A stretch of 64,000 bases of DNA from Lachnospiraceae bacterium oral taxon 096 (GCA_018141845.1 CP073340.1:2177877-2241876), one strand, 5' to 3'; counted from the stretch's first letter, positions 18,039 through 27,756 are shown. Translations and numbers: made by a program. Notes: generated by a model not told the origin, from the sequence alone.

Positions 18039-21000
18039 CTATTTCCTCCCAAACTTTCTTCGCACTCATCTTTGGCAAGTTACTAAATTGAAATCCCTTT
18101 CTTCTCTTGTCAAAGCCACAGACCGAACGAAAGTTACAATAGTCACAACCAGTCTTTTTATCCCTCTTGATGGGATTGATTGCAATTGCTCCATCTAAAA
18201 TCTCACTCGCCACTTCTTTGGTCTTATCTTTCACAAATTCCTGCATTTTTCGAAATCGCTTTGTGCTTGCCACACTTGATCTTACCTCTTCAATTTCTCC
18301 ATTTTTTAAGAGGACAGGAATAACATCACTTTGGTCTTTAATTTCGCCATCCAAAAATCTAATCACTTCCATATCCGTATTGACCAATCCACTCGGTCGC
18401 AATGTCTTTAAAAACATCGCATCAATGGCTTCTTTGCTGTCCTTTGACTGTGCTTCAACGAAGACATCATCCAAATGATGATAAAACATTGCTCCAGGTA
18501 CAATATTTTTTCCTTGATATCTTTCTCTCAACACATCTTCCATAGCAGATAAATACAACACTAACTGTATCTGTGTGCCATAATAGGTCAAATCTGGTGC
18601 CCACTCCGTGCTTCCTGTCTTATAGTCCACAATCTTGACCAGAACATCATCCCCATTTTCACAGATATCCACTCGGTCAATTTTTCCTCGTAACTTCAAA
18701 GTTCTTCCTTCCCCAAGATCAGCAGTCAGAGATTGAAGACCATCAAACTTTTGTTCAAAAGCATAGGGTTCAAATTTTCCTCTTCTCAATTGTTGCTGCA
18801 ACACCCACATCGAACGCTTTGCCAACGCTAAGATGCGCTCAACTTGATAGCTACTCTTTGCACTATCACTATAAATCCCATGCTCATCATCAAGTTTGGC
18901 TGCCTGAACACATTCTTCCACCAATGCATCTCGAACGCCATCTTCCATATCCTGAATGCGAATTCTTTTCTTTCTCGCCAATGCAAATACCTTTTCCATC
19001 ACCTCATGAACCAAATTTCCAATATCTACAGCTGCAAATCGACGAATATCTCTTGGGCTAAGTTCCAGTCCATATTTCAAAAAATGAGCATACGGACAGT
19101 TGATATATTCCTCAATTCTTGTCACACTTCCACTCAATTGCCGCCCGAAAAGCTCCTGTGCCACTTCCCTTGAAAGCCCTTTTTCTCTATAGACATAGGT
19201 TGCCGCATCTACTAGGCTCTTTGATTCTTCCACATAGTGATAAAGTGTCTGAAATAGATTTGGACTTTTTTCCCCATTTTGAATCTGACGAAGACTTTCA
19301 ATCAATGCCTCTCTCGCTTCATAGGAACAGCGAATGGATTGGTATTGGCTGTCTTCCTCTACCTCCAAGTGCAAAAATAATTCCTGTACTAAGTGCAAAA
19401 TTCCCGATGGGCGAAGTGCCTTTCCATCATTGCTTGCACCTGCATAGGTGAGAAATAGATAATGAGACTGCTTTGTCAGCATTAAATACAAATAAAATCT
19501 TTGAATAAAAACATCTTCTTTGATCGTCGGAGACAGAGCCACCCCCCAATCTTTTAACATCTGCTTTTCCCTATCATTTAACACTGTCCCTCTATCCTTG
19601 CTCGCTGGTACACTGCCCTCATTGATGCCCAAGAAAAAAATGGCACGAATGTGGGAAAGTCTCGTTCTTGTCAAATCTCCAAGAATAATACGGTCAATCG
19701 CTGCGGGAATCATTCCGACCTTGACTTGAGCAATGCCCGCATTCAATAGTTCCAAAAATTCCTTTCGCTTTAATTTTTCATCGCCAAGCAATTCTCCCAT
19801 TTGTTCCAGCAAATCCATCACTTTATCATAGACTGCCTCAAAACCTCTGGCTCTTTGCAAATCTTTAGCATCTGCCTCTTGAAATCCCTTCGCCATTTCC
19901 ACACATCGCTCTTCAATACCAAGTTTTTCAAAAATGGCAAAAATTGCGGCACTAATCTTATTTGCGGTCAACTCCTCTTCAGAAAAGACTTTCTTTAAAG
20001 GCAAAAGTTCCTCTAAAATGCTATCTTTAAAAGCATTGAGTTCCTCTATATTGATGCCTTTTAAGCTCCTTGGCACATAGTCCCATTGCTTTTCCATCGC
20101 CTTATAGCTTTTTATCCCCCTCGAAAGCATATAGTTGTCCATCATCCAAATCAATTTCTTCGGTCGTTCGACCATACAAGAACGTACATAGTGCATCACG
20201 CTCTCATAACTGTAGCCCTCAGCAATCACATTGAGTGCTGCACGCAAAAAATCGACCAATGGATTGTCACTGATGCTAATATTGTCATCCATATAGTAAG
20301 GAATTTCACAGTTGTCAAGCCTTTGCATCAAGTCTTCCTTGTAAACATTCATGTCCCCCATAATGACAGCAATCTCGCAAAAGCGATAGCCTTCTTCTTT
20401 GACCAGACGCAAAATCTCTCCTGTAATCACTCGAATTTCTGACATCGGATTTGTCGCACGAACCATTCGAATATGTCCATCTGCTGCCATCTTTTTTGTC
20501 CTATCATAGCGCAGAAAATGCTCCTCGAGATAGGCCAAATTTTCTTCATCCAAAAATCTCTTATAGGGACGAGAAAAAATCACATCTTCCTCGTGACAAA
20601 TTCCATTTTTTGCTGCCAAATCGGTAATCTCTGCCACCATTGTCTTACTCATTAAAAATAAGTCGCTCTCTTCTCGTCTAGAATAGGCCTCCTCCTTTGT
20701 CGGAACAGTCACTGTAATGGTCACATCCTCCGCCTTAGATAAAAACATATCTATAATTCGCAATTGCACAGGTGTAAATCCTGTAAACCCATCCAGTACA
20801 ATATGTGCTCCATCAATAATCTTGCTGCGATAAATCACCCGAGAAAGTACATCTAAAATCTCCTCCGTCGTAATATATTTTCCCGCAATAAATTCTTGAA
20901 ATCCCGAATAAATTACCTCCATATCTTGCAATTTACTTCGCAAAGTCGGACGCAAATCTTGCTTTAAAAGTTCTCTTATCTTCTCTACATCCACACCATA

Positions 21001-21393
21001 TTGAAAAAATTCTGAAATCATAGACTTCATATGGTCAATAAATCCCGCCTTGGAAAATTGATTGGCAAATACTTTTAATTCCTTCTTCTTTTCAAAGGCA
21101 ACTTTTCTAATAATCATTGTTTTTCCAATATCATCAATGACATCTGGGTTTTGAATGCCAAGTTCATGAAAAATCCGATAGGCTAGGCGATTAAAACTCA
21201 CCACATCAATATTGGATATCGCATGGCGGGGATGCATCGTCACCAAATCCTTCTGTGTCTGCATGGTTTGCTGTTCTGGAACAATAACAATATAATTCTC
21301 CTTCTCATTTTCCAAGGACTTGGCAATACAATCGGAAAACACATAGTGCGTCTTTCCGCTGCCCGAACCTCCCATTATAAATCGATATGACAT
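18022..21393 (-). CDS. addB: ATP-dependent helicase/nuclease subunit B
   Basis: 1123 residues. N-terminal P-loop GGSGSGKT at residues 8-15. The C-terminal RecB-type nuclease core has KIVDYKTGS. Four cysteines are suited to an Fe-S cluster: one in EEYINCPYAHF and three in GCDYCNFRSVCGF, as in known AddB. It supplies the second nuclease of AddAB and Chi recognition. GAGGGAG lies upstream of the ATG. The upstream transglutaminase gene ends in a terminator, so addB probably has its own promoter, which I could not place with confidence. Confidence 0.96.
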   Translation of the reverse strand: MSYRFIMGGSGSGKTHYVFSDCIAKSLENEKENYIVIVPEQQTMQTQKDLVTMHPRHAISNIDVVSFNRLAYRIFHELGIQNPDVIDDIGKTMIIRKVAFEKKKELKVFANQFSKAGFIDHMKSMISEFFQYGVDVEKIRELLKQDLRPTLRSKLQDMEVIYSGFQEFIAGKYITTEEILDVLSRVIYRSKIIDGAHIVLDGFTGFTPVQLRIIDMFLSKAEDVTITVTVPTKEEAYSRREESDLFLMSKTMVAEITDLAAKNGICHEEDVIFSRPYKRFLDEENLAYLEEHFLRYDRTKKMAADGHIRMVRATNPMSEIRVITGEILRLVKEEGYRFCEIAVIMGDMNVYKEDLMQRLDNCEIPYYMDDNISISDNPLVDFLRAALNVIAEGYSYESVMHYVRSCMVERPKKLIWMMDNYMLSRGIKSYKAMEKQWDYVPRSLKGINIEELNAFKDSILEELLPLKKVFSEEELTANKISAAIFAIFEKLGIEERCVEMAKGFQEADAKDLQRARGFEAVYDKVMDLLEQMGELLGDEKLKRKEFLELLNAGIAQVKVGMIPAAIDRIILGDLTRTRLSHIRAIFFLGINEGSVPASKDRGTVLNDREKQMLKDWGVALSPTIKEDVFIQRFYLYLMLTKQSHYLFLTYAGASNDGKALRPSGILHLVQELFLHLEVEEDSQYQSIRCSYEAREALIESLRQIQNGEKSPNLFQTLYHYVEESKSLVDAATYVYREKGLSREVAQELFGRQLSGSVTRIEEYINCPYAHFLKYGLELSPRDIRRFAAVDIGNLVHEVMEKVFALARKKRIRIQDMEDGVRDALVEECVQAAKLDDEHGIYSDSAKSSYQVERILALAKRSMWVLQQQLRRGKFEPYAFEQKFDGLQSLTADLGEGRTLKLRGKIDRVDICENGDDVLVKIVDYKTGSTEWAPDLTYYGTQIQLVLYLSAMEDVLRERYQGKNIVPGAMFYHHLDDVFVEAQSKDSKEAIDAMFLKTLRPSGLVNTDMEVIRFLDGEIKDQSDVIPVLLKNGEIEEVRSSVASTKRFRKMQEFVKDKTKEVASEILDGAIAINPIKRDKKTGCDYCNFRSVCGFDKRRKGFQFSNLPKMSAKKVWEEIDGVDR

Positions 21394-21421
21394 TTTTTCT
21401 CTCCCTCATTGTTGATGTCAA

Positions 21422-21447
21422 AAAAAGAGACCGCTTCGGATCTCTTT
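21422..21447 (-). terminator. Rho-independent terminator of the transglutaminase-like gene
   Basis: AAAAGAGACCG pairs with CGG-A-TCTCTTTT across a CTT loop, with one bulged A. On the minus strand a run of T follows. It begins 4 nt after the stop codon of the upstream secreted protein and ends before addB. Confidence 0.8.
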
Positions 21448-21450
21448 TGT

Positions 21451-22359
21451 CTATGCATCTCCATAGATCGCTGCAATCTCTCTCGCCTGCAAATCTTTTT
21501 CATTTAAATCTAAGTATCTTCGATTTTTTGCACTCGAAGCGTATGTTGTATCAACACTTCTCCAAGTATCCCCAATCTTTACCTGATTCCAAGCATGAAG
21601 CTCACCACTAGAAATGATCTTCCCCTCCACATAGTGAACGCTCAAATTTGATGCCTTTGCCATCTTAAAAAATAGTTGTGCATATCCATTGCAAATTGCC
21701 TTCCCTTGCAATGCATGATATGCGGTATAATTTTGTAAGGTATCATCATATTGAACATGATCCAGTATATAATTTGAAATGACCGCCACCTTTTCTTCAT
21801 CACTTAAATTTTGAATATTTTTCGCAAAATCCTGTACAAAGCGATTGACCACGGCATTTTCCTCAACATAGCGAACGACCTCTGCATCGCTCATCTTGGC
21901 CGACAAATAACTCTTTCCTTCCTTTTCCATAATTCTACAGGCAAAGGACAGCCAATCACTTCCATTGTCAAGGCGAGAATGCATATCACTAATATGGGTT
22001 AAATCTGGTGCAATTACCTCCGTATTTGTTGTATATGCACTGCGAAATGGCTCAGAGATTGAAAAATCTACCCTCGTCGTGTTATGTGGCATTCCCTTTT
22101 TGATTTGCTCATAGCGACTTTGAATCGCTTGATTCATTTGTTCAAAAATATCTCGAGTATAGGTACTGTCTACATTTTTTCCACTTCCATCCACATAGTA
22201 ATGATCCTGTGTAAATGTTGATTTCAATACCACTCCATCTTCATAGCAACGCCAAGCCCCCTCATTTAATTTCCACGACTGCTGTGCTTGAGCAACAAAA
22301 GATGCAGTCAATACAAGAACGGCCGAAAAAACAGGAATCTTTAACCAGTTTTTTCTCAT
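21451..22359 (-). CDS. Secreted transglutaminase-like protein
   Basis: 302 residues. A signal peptide of about 25 residues ends near VAQAQ. The C-terminal half is a transglutaminase-core fold with the triad Cys223 (GKAICNGYAQLFF), His255 (GELHAWNQV) and Asp270 (WRSVDTTY). Such bacterial proteins act outside the membrane as cysteine peptidases or peptide crosslinkers; the substrate here is unknown. A promoter and a terminator flank the gene, so it appears monocistronic. It is divergent from purC. Confidence 0.85.
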   Translation of the reverse strand: MRKNWLKIPVFSAVLVLTASFVAQAQQSWKLNEGAWRCYEDGVVLKSTFTQDHYYVDGSGKNVDSTYTRDIFEQMNQAIQSRYEQIKKGMPHNTTRVDFSISEPFRSAYTTNTEVIAPDLTHISDMHSRLDNGSDWLSFACRIMEKEGKSYLSAKMSDAEVVRYVEENAVVNRFVQDFAKNIQNLSDEEKVAVISNYILDHVQYDDTLQNYTAYHALQGKAICNGYAQLFFKMAKASNLSVHYVEGKIISSGELHAWNQVKIGDTWRSVDTTYASSAKNRRYLDLNEKDLQAREIAAIYGDA

Positions 22360-22407
22360 TTCACTCTCCTTATCTAAAATTGAAACTACAAAATATCATC
22401 TAAAAAT

Positions 22408-22437
22408 ATTTTAGCACAACAATATGGGATTTGGCAA
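22408..22437 (-). promoter_or_regulatory. Promoter of the transglutaminase-like gene
   Basis: On the minus strand, TTGCCA (22432-22437), an 18-nt spacer and TAAAAT (22408-22413), with TG one base before the -10 (extended -10). It lies about 50 nt upstream of the ATG at 22359. Confidence 0.6.
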
Positions 22438-22469
22438 TTTTAGTACTACTATTTTCTTTAAAAAACATT

Positions 22470-22475
22470 TATAAT
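22470..22475 (+). promoter_or_regulatory. Probable -10 element of the purC promoter
   Basis: TATAAT 35 nt upstream of the purC ATG on the plus strand. No good -35 is found at 16-18 nt, so a weak or activator-dependent promoter is possible. I see no purine riboswitch in the short leader. Confidence 0.45.
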
Positions 22476-22510
22476 GAAAATGTAACTTACAAAATCTTAT
22501 GGAGGCTGCT

Positions 22511-23383
22511 ATGAAAGAATTTACACCGGTAAAAGAAGGAAAGGTACGCGAGATTTATGATGTTGGCGACGCATTGATTATGGTTGCCACAGACAGAATT
22601 TCTGCATTTGACCACATTTTAAAGAACACAATCACCAAAAAGGGTGAGGTCTTGACAAAGATGAGTGCGTTTTGGTTTGATTTGACCAAGGACTTAATTC
22701 CAAACCATATGATTAGCATTGATGCCAAGGATATGCCAGAATTTTTTTCCTCAGAAGAATTTATTGGAAAATCAACACTGTGCAAGAAGTTAACCATGAT
22801 TCCTATTGAGTGTATTGTGCGCGGCTACATCACCGGCAGTGGCTATGAGAGCTACAAAAAAAATAAGACTGTATGTGGAATTCCACTTCCTGACGGATTA
22901 AAGGATTGCTCAAAGCTTCCAACTGCCCTCTTTACTCCAAGCACAAAGGCAGAAATTGGGGACCATGACGAAAATATCGATTTTGATACCTGTGTAAATG
23001 TTTGTGAAAAGGCCTTTCCTGGCAAGGGGGAAAAGATTGCCAACGAAATTCGCGAAAAGGCTCTTGCTGTATACAATAAGTGTGCAGACTACGCCTTGAC
23101 CAAGGGAATTATCATTGCCGACACCAAATTTGAATTTGGACTTGATGAAAATGACAATGTCATCTTGGCCGATGAAGTTTTAACTCCTGATAGCTCTCGC
23201 TTTTGGAGACTTGATGGCTATGAAGCAGGTCATTCTCAGCCATCTTTTGACAAACAATTTGTTCGTGATTGGTTAAAGGCTCATCCAGACAGCAACTATG
23301 ACCTTCCACAAGATGTCATCGACAAGACCATTGCACTCTACAAAGAGGCTTATCATATGTTGACCGGACAGACCATCGAGTAA
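22511..23383 (+). CDS. purC: Phosphoribosylaminoimidazole-succinocarboxamide synthase
   Basis: 290 residues from the ATG at 22511, chosen because GGAGG lies 5 nt upstream; an ATG 12 nt earlier sits inside the ribosome-binding region. SAICAR synthetase motifs: DRISAFDHIL, CIVRGYITGSGYESY and ADTKFEFG. It ligates aspartate to CAIR in purine synthesis. This longer form (about 290 residues) is typical of Lachnospiraceae. It is the only clear plus-strand gene in the window, with its own promoter and terminator. Confidence 0.96.
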   Translation: MKEFTPVKEGKVREIYDVGDALIMVATDRISAFDHILKNTITKKGEVLTKMSAFWFDLTKDLIPNHMISIDAKDMPEFFSSEEFIGKSTLCKKLTMIPIECIVRGYITGSGYESYKKNKTVCGIPLPDGLKDCSKLPTALFTPSTKAEIGDHDENIDFDTCVNVCEKAFPGKGEKIANEIREKALAVYNKCADYALTKGIIIADTKFEFGLDENDNVILADEVLTPDSSRFWRLDGYEAGHSQPSFDKQFVRDWLKAHPDSNYDLPQDVIDKTIALYKEAYHMLTGQTIE

Positions 23384-23390
23384 TAAATAA

Positions 23391-23433
23391 GGAGAACCTC
23401 AAACCTTTAGCTTGGGGTTCTCCTCCACTTTTT
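23391..23433 (+). terminator. Rho-independent terminator of purC, perhaps bidirectional
   Basis: A 12-bp stem, GGAGAACCTCAA with TTGGGGTTCTCC (one G-T pair), 23391-23423, followed by ACTTTTT. The other side is T-rich on the minus strand, so it may also stop the convergent M14 gene that ends at 23432. Confidence 0.85.
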
Positions 23434-24658
23434 ATTGAACCTGATGCAACTGCCCATCAGCAATCATCTTTAATGTCATTGGCACAATCTCTTTGTTCTG
23501 ATTCCAAACTGCTTCCATCTGCGATGGAGAAACTGGATTTCCACCGCTTCCCACCTCAATGGTAAGACTTGGAATACCCATTTTCATGATCGCCCAATCC
23601 TTATACCCTGCTGTGTCGAGAGATTGGAAATTGCCATCGATTCGATATCCTGTTCGCTGTCTTGCCTTATTTGCAAAATTTAAGGTCATATCTTTCAATG
23701 CACCTTTTTGTCCAAAGTTCCAGTAAATCACCTGTCCCTGTGTATGATAGCTGATGGTCGCATCAAACTTGACCTTTCTTGTCAAGTCCGCCAAAGCCTT
23801 TGACTCAATCTCGCTCTCTGGTGCTGTTCCTTTGTAGTGATCAGCTGAGCGATGTCCTAAATGATCCTGATAATTTTCCCACAAAGCATCAAAGTTTCGG
23901 TTCAAATCCACTCCATTGGCATTGGACTTCCACTGCTGAAGATAGGAAGCACTCAACTTCTTTTTATCAGCCTTGGCAATCTGACCAATTTGCTTTTTTA
24001 CTGCCTCAGAGTGAACTCCTCCTAGTCCCGACTGGCTGATACTAATGCCATCTGGATTGGCCATTGGAATAATATGAACCTCTGTTGTCTCTAAGAGTTT
24101 ACTCAATTCCACTCCCTCAAATGCGGCATTTGCTCCCTGGTCACTGAGCAATTGTACTAATTGACGCATCACCAACTGGCTGGTCATATACTCTCTTGCG
24201 TGTATTCCTCCAAAGACCAAGAGATGGTGCTTCGCATTTGGATTTCCAACTCGAATATCATACAACTTGTTGCCATCCACGGTCTGTCCAAGCTCATCTA
24301 CTCTCACTGCAGTCTTTAAACTCTTCTGCAAAGAATCGATGTCCTTTTGAAACTCTCCATAGGTGTAAGTTTGACTCTGAAAACACAAATAATCTGTGGA
24401 ACGAATCTCTATTTTCTTTTGCACACTCTCTGCCTGCTCTTCCTTTGCTGGCACTGTAGTCTCTTGCTTTTTCTCACTACTTTCCTCAGCTTTTGATTCC
24501 TGCTTAACCTCTGCAGATTTTGTTTCTTTTGCTGCCACAGCCTTTGGTGCATCAGTAATAATTCTTCGGTGTGCCGCCTCTGCCTCATTTGGACTTAAAG
24601 CAACCACCATTGCACCAGCACATAGTGATGTCAATAATAAAGCCATTCCTTTTTTCAT
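23432..24658 (-). CDS. Secreted M14-family zinc carboxypeptidase
   Basis: 408 residues. A signal peptide (about residues 1-29) is followed by a Lys/Glu/Ala-rich linker (about 35-85) and then an M14 domain. Zinc ligands His153 and Glu156 in GGIHAREYMT and His305 in ISYHTQGQ; substrate Arg254 in LNRNF; catalytic Glu368 in LTIEVGSGG. These complete the active site. Relatives cut peptides, including gamma-D-glutamyl-diaminopimelate bonds in peptidoglycan; which applies here is not decided by sequence. Monocistronic, with a good sigma-A promoter. Confidence 0.9.
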   Translation of the reverse strand: MKKGMALLLTSLCAGAMVVALSPNEAEAAHRRIITDAPKAVAAKETKSAEVKQESKAEESSEKKQETTVPAKEEQAESVQKKIEIRSTDYLCFQSQTYTYGEFQKDIDSLQKSLKTAVRVDELGQTVDGNKLYDIRVGNPNAKHHLLVFGGIHAREYMTSQLVMRQLVQLLSDQGANAAFEGVELSKLLETTEVHIIPMANPDGISISQSGLGGVHSEAVKKQIGQIAKADKKKLSASYLQQWKSNANGVDLNRNFDALWENYQDHLGHRSADHYKGTAPESEIESKALADLTRKVKFDATISYHTQGQVIYWNFGQKGALKDMTLNFANKARQRTGYRIDGNFQSLDTAGYKDWAIMKMGIPSLTIEVGSGGNPVSPSQMEAVWNQNKEIVPMTLKMIADGQLHQVQ

Positions 24659-24704
24659 TGTATGCCTCCTGTTCTGTTCCTACTTAAAACTTCACATTTT
24701 CTTC

Positions 24705-24733
24705 ATCATAGTTTTTTTTATTCCCTATGTCAA
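24705..24733 (-). promoter_or_regulatory. Sigma-A promoter of the M14 carboxypeptidase gene
   Basis: On the minus strand, TTGACA (24728-24733), a 17-nt A-rich spacer and TATGAT (24705-24710), about 47 nt from the ATG. The -35 adjoins the T-run of the asrC terminator. Confidence 0.7.
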
Positions 24734-24734
24734 G

Positions 24735-24775
24735 AAAAAGTGCCAAGCCACAGATTCCCTGCAACTTGGCACTTT
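24735..24775 (-). terminator. Rho-independent terminator of the asrABC operon
   Basis: A perfect 11-bp stem, AAAGTGCCAAG with CTTGGCACTTT (24737-24747 and 24765-24775), 17-nt loop, followed on the minus strand by further Ts. It begins 35 nt after the asrC stop codon. Confidence 0.85.
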
Positions 24776-24809
24776 CTTATACAATTATCTAGTGAATCCA
24801 ATGCACAAA

Positions 24810-25787
24810 TTAGAAATGGTCGTAGTGCTTGCCCTTCCAGTACATTGTCTTTGCCACCTCAGCCTTATCAGACAAAGTTACACCTTCCATAATCCATTTG
24901 TAGAATTCCTCAAATCCTGTTCGATCTACAATATAACCAATGTGTTCCTTTCCATCTGGAGCATTTGGATCGATGTACTTCTCTACAAATCCATAGGCAT
25001 TCTTTACGATCTTTAGAATGCTATCCTCATCCACCCACTTAATAAAGTCTTCAGCAAGTCGAGGATTCTTCTTTCCAGTTCTTCCAAGAAGTACAAGGCG
25101 ATAGTATTTTTCTTTGCTTCTTGTCCAAGCTCTCGTTGGACAAACTGTAATGCAGACACCACAGCCAATACATTTTTCCGTATCGCGAACAATCTTTCCA
25201 TTGACTACCTTGAGTGCCTCAACACTCTTTGCCTTACAGCCCTTTACACAGGCCTCACAAGTCACACAGCGGTCAGGATCATATTGTGGCTCTGTCATTC
25301 CCATAATACCAAAATCATTCATGCGAACCTTGGCACAGTCATTTGAGCAACCTGTAAAGGCAACCTTAAAGTGCAAGTTATTTGGGAAAATTTGCTTCTC
25401 CATCTTCCTTGCAAACTCAGTTGTATCATAATTTCCAAATGGGCAGAGACGCTTTCCTGGGCAGGCAACAACATTTCTTGTTCCTGATGCCGCATATCCA
25501 GTGTCTCTCTTTTCCTGATTGGTCTGTACATGGTCAATAATAAGCTGAATCTCTTTGTTGACCGCATCCATATTTTCAATGCTGATTCCTGGAACCTCCA
25601 CACCCTGACGGTTGGTAATAAAGATGGTTCCATTGCCATACTTTTGTGCAATCTCTGTAATTCTTTGCATACTCTCTGCATCAATATAGCCACCTGGCAT
25701 TCTGATACGAGATGCTGTCTCGCCGCGCACCTTTGATACACGAAATGCATTTTTCTTTAACTTCTTTACATTAATATCCATAGCCAT
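24810..25787 (-). CDS. asrC: Anaerobic sulfite reductase subunit C (siroheme subunit)
   Basis: 325 residues from the ATG at 25787, which has GGAGG 8 nt upstream. The siroheme/[4Fe-4S] cysteines are seen in CPGKRLCPFG and FTGCSNDCAKVRMNDFG. A ferredoxin-like insertion follows with CVTCEACVKGCKAK and CIGCGVCITVCPTRAW, ligands for two [4Fe-4S] clusters. It reduces sulfite to sulfide using electrons passed from AsrA/AsrB. The gene order asrA-asrB-asrC and tight spacing match the Salmonella and clostridial operon. Confidence 0.96.
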   Translation of the reverse strand: MAMDINVKKLKKNAFRVSKVRGETASRIRMPGGYIDAESMQRITEIAQKYGNGTIFITNRQGVEVPGISIENMDAVNKEIQLIIDHVQTNQEKRDTGYAASGTRNVVACPGKRLCPFGNYDTTEFARKMEKQIFPNNLHFKVAFTGCSNDCAKVRMNDFGIMGMTEPQYDPDRCVTCEACVKGCKAKSVEALKVVNGKIVRDTEKCIGCGVCITVCPTRAWTRSKEKYYRLVLLGRTGKKNPRLAEDFIKWVDEDSILKIVKNAYGFVEKYIDPNAPDGKEHIGYIVDRTGFEEFYKWIMEGVTLSDKAEVAKTMYWKGKHYDHF

Positions 25788-25799
25788 TTGTAGCACCTC

Positions 25800-26591
25800 C
25801 TAATCAATCAAGCTCTTGCTGTCCACATAGTTAAATACTGGACCATCGAGACAAATATAAGTATCATTGACCTTACAATGTCCACATTTTCCAATACCAC
25901 AGCACATTTTTCGCTCATAGGAAACCCAAATGTTCTCTTCTTTCAATCCACGCTTCAATAGCTCAATTACAGAAAACTTCATCATTGCTGGAGGTCCAAC
26001 AACCACAGCCTGTGCTGTTTCAACATTCTTTAATTTCAAATCAGGAATGTACTTCGTAACAAGACCAACATTTCCGGTATAGCCCTCTGCTTCCTTGTCC
26101 ATCGTCAAAATCAAATCCATGTTCTTTTCCCAACGTGCAATATCATCTCTAAAGAGCATATCGGATGGACTCTTAAATCCTAAAATTACATGCTTATCCT
26201 GTGCATCCTTTGTTTCATTCAATGCATCAATCACTCCACGCACTGGCGAAACACCTGTACCACCGGCAACAACAACACATTCGCCATCTTGATATTGATT
26301 GACATCAAAGCCATTGCCATATGGACCACGGAGGAACAAAGTATCTCCGACATAATTTTCAAATACTTCATCTGTCACTCGACCAACCTTGCGGATAGTT
26401 AAGTCAACACTGTTTTTGGTAATTCCACTGACTGAAATTGGGGCCTCACCAAACTTTGGGATGGACACCTCAAAAAATTGTCCTGGCTTTACATCGCCCT
26501 CAAATGCCATGCGGAAGGTAAACTCCTTTTGTGTATGGCGAATAACTTCCAAAATCTTAGATGGAAATGGGATATAAGGATTAGTTCTCAT
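25800..26591 (-). CDS. asrB: Anaerobic sulfite reductase subunit B (FAD/NAD-binding)
   Basis: 263 residues. Ferredoxin-NADP-reductase-like: a flavin-binding barrel, VVAGGTGVSPVRGVI for NAD binding, and a C-terminal cysteine cluster CCGIGKCGHCKV plus a later Cys that fits a [2Fe-2S] centre as in PyrK-like proteins. It takes electrons from NADH for sulfite reduction. It overlaps the end of asrA by 11 nt and is followed 12 nt later by the asrC ATG. Confidence 0.95.
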   Translation of the reverse strand: MRTNPYIPFPSKILEVIRHTQKEFTFRMAFEGDVKPGQFFEVSIPKFGEAPISVSGITKNSVDLTIRKVGRVTDEVFENYVGDTLFLRGPYGNGFDVNQYQDGECVVVAGGTGVSPVRGVIDALNETKDAQDKHVILGFKSPSDMLFRDDIARWEKNMDLILTMDKEAEGYTGNVGLVTKYIPDLKLKNVETAQAVVVGPPAMMKFSVIELLKRGLKEENIWVSYERKMCCGIGKCGHCKVNDTYICLDGPVFNYVDSKSLID

Positions 26592-27618
26592 TCGCTGCCT
26601 CCTTCTCGACCTCGGCTGTCACTTTATTGATGATATTTGAAAATGAAATGTACTCTGGACAGACCGTATCACACCTTCCACAGCCCACACACATATTGTA
26701 ACCAAATCGCTTATTAAAATCGTAAATCTTATGCATAGTCTTAAAGCGCATGCGATCCCCATGATTCTTTCTGTACTCTCCGCCACCAGCGACATTCGTG
26801 TAGCCATCGACCATACAAGATGCACCAACTCTTCTTCTCTCACCTACTTTTCCATTGTCTGTGTAGAATACATCCTGCATTGTATAACAGGTGCAAGTTG
26901 GACACACATAGTTACATCTTCCACAGGCGATGCAGCGAGAATTATACTCCTCCCACATTTGAGAGCGGAAAATAGAAAGTGGCACATCCTTTGGTGTCTT
27001 TACTCTAGTTTGATTTTCTGTGACAAATCTTGGAACCACTTCCTGCTCTTTAATGGCATTCTTTGCAAATACATTCTCAAGAGCTTCATCCTTTAACTGG
27101 CAATGAAATTGACCATCAATATAATCTACAGAAAATAGATAATCTAAGTCATCTGCACGATTTGTTCCCATATCCACACAGAAACAATCTTCATAAGAAT
27201 GTCCACAGCCAATCAGAGCAAACTTTACCTTATCTCTGATACGAGCATAGAAATAATCCTCCTCACGACCATTGTGAAGATAAATTTGGTCCAGTCTCTT
27301 GAGTGCATTTAAATCGCAACTTCTCAAGAAGACAACGACCTCTCTTGTATCCTCATCAGCTTCCTTTACATCATTTTCTGTAAAGAAGAATAATGTCTGT
27401 GAGAGCGGAGTGAGAATTTCTTTAAATGAATAATCAGACTTTTTCTCCCACTCAATATCCGCTGCCTCATTGACAAACTCGTAGCGCACAACATCAGTAT
27501 CCGTAAATCTACCTTCTCCCACCTTGAGCACTGGTGCATAGATACGATACTTTGAGTGCAAATTGCGGACTACTTCATTAAATCCGCCGGACAAAAATAT
27601 AAAACCTTTTTTCCCCAT
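26581..27618 (-). CDS. asrA: Anaerobic sulfite reductase subunit A (ferredoxin-like)
   Basis: 345 residues. Two [4Fe-4S] motifs lie in the C-terminal third, CIACGRCNYVCPTCTCY and CVGCGRCDTVCPEY. The N-terminal part resembles hydrogenase/sulfite reductase A subunits. It passes electrons between AsrB and AsrC. First gene of the operon, with a promoter about 90 nt upstream. Confidence 0.95.
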   Translation of the reverse strand: MGKKGFIFLSGGFNEVVRNLHSKYRIYAPVLKVGEGRFTDTDVVRYEFVNEAADIEWEKKSDYSFKEILTPLSQTLFFFTENDVKEADEDTREVVVFLRSCDLNALKRLDQIYLHNGREEDYFYARIRDKVKFALIGCGHSYEDCFCVDMGTNRADDLDYLFSVDYIDGQFHCQLKDEALENVFAKNAIKEQEVVPRFVTENQTRVKTPKDVPLSIFRSQMWEEYNSRCIACGRCNYVCPTCTCYTMQDVFYTDNGKVGERRRVGASCMVDGYTNVAGGGEYRKNHGDRMRFKTMHKIYDFNKRFGYNMCVGCGRCDTVCPEYISFSNIINKVTAEVEKEAANEN

Positions 27619-27707
27619 ACTTTCTCCTCTGCTTTTAGCAAATTGCTAAGGCTTTTTGAATTTTATTACACATATTTTGACAATTTATCTCCAATGCATA
27701 CCTCTCA

Positions 27708-27716
27708 TTATAGCAT
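27708..27716 (-). promoter_or_regulatory. Extended -10 promoter of asrABC
   Basis: TGCTATAAT on the minus strand, an extended -10 with consensus hexamer and a poor -35, about 90 nt upstream of asrA. The long leader and weak -35 leave room for an activator, but no operator is recognised. Confidence 0.5.
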
Positions 27717-27756
27717 ATTTAGTGAAATATTAACAGTCAGCAAAATAGACACAAAA

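Noticed and set aside
22376..22510. Purine riboswitch or PurR control of purC
   Set aside because: The leader from the -10 to the ATG is only about 30 nt, too short for a riboswitch, and no paired PurBox was recognised.
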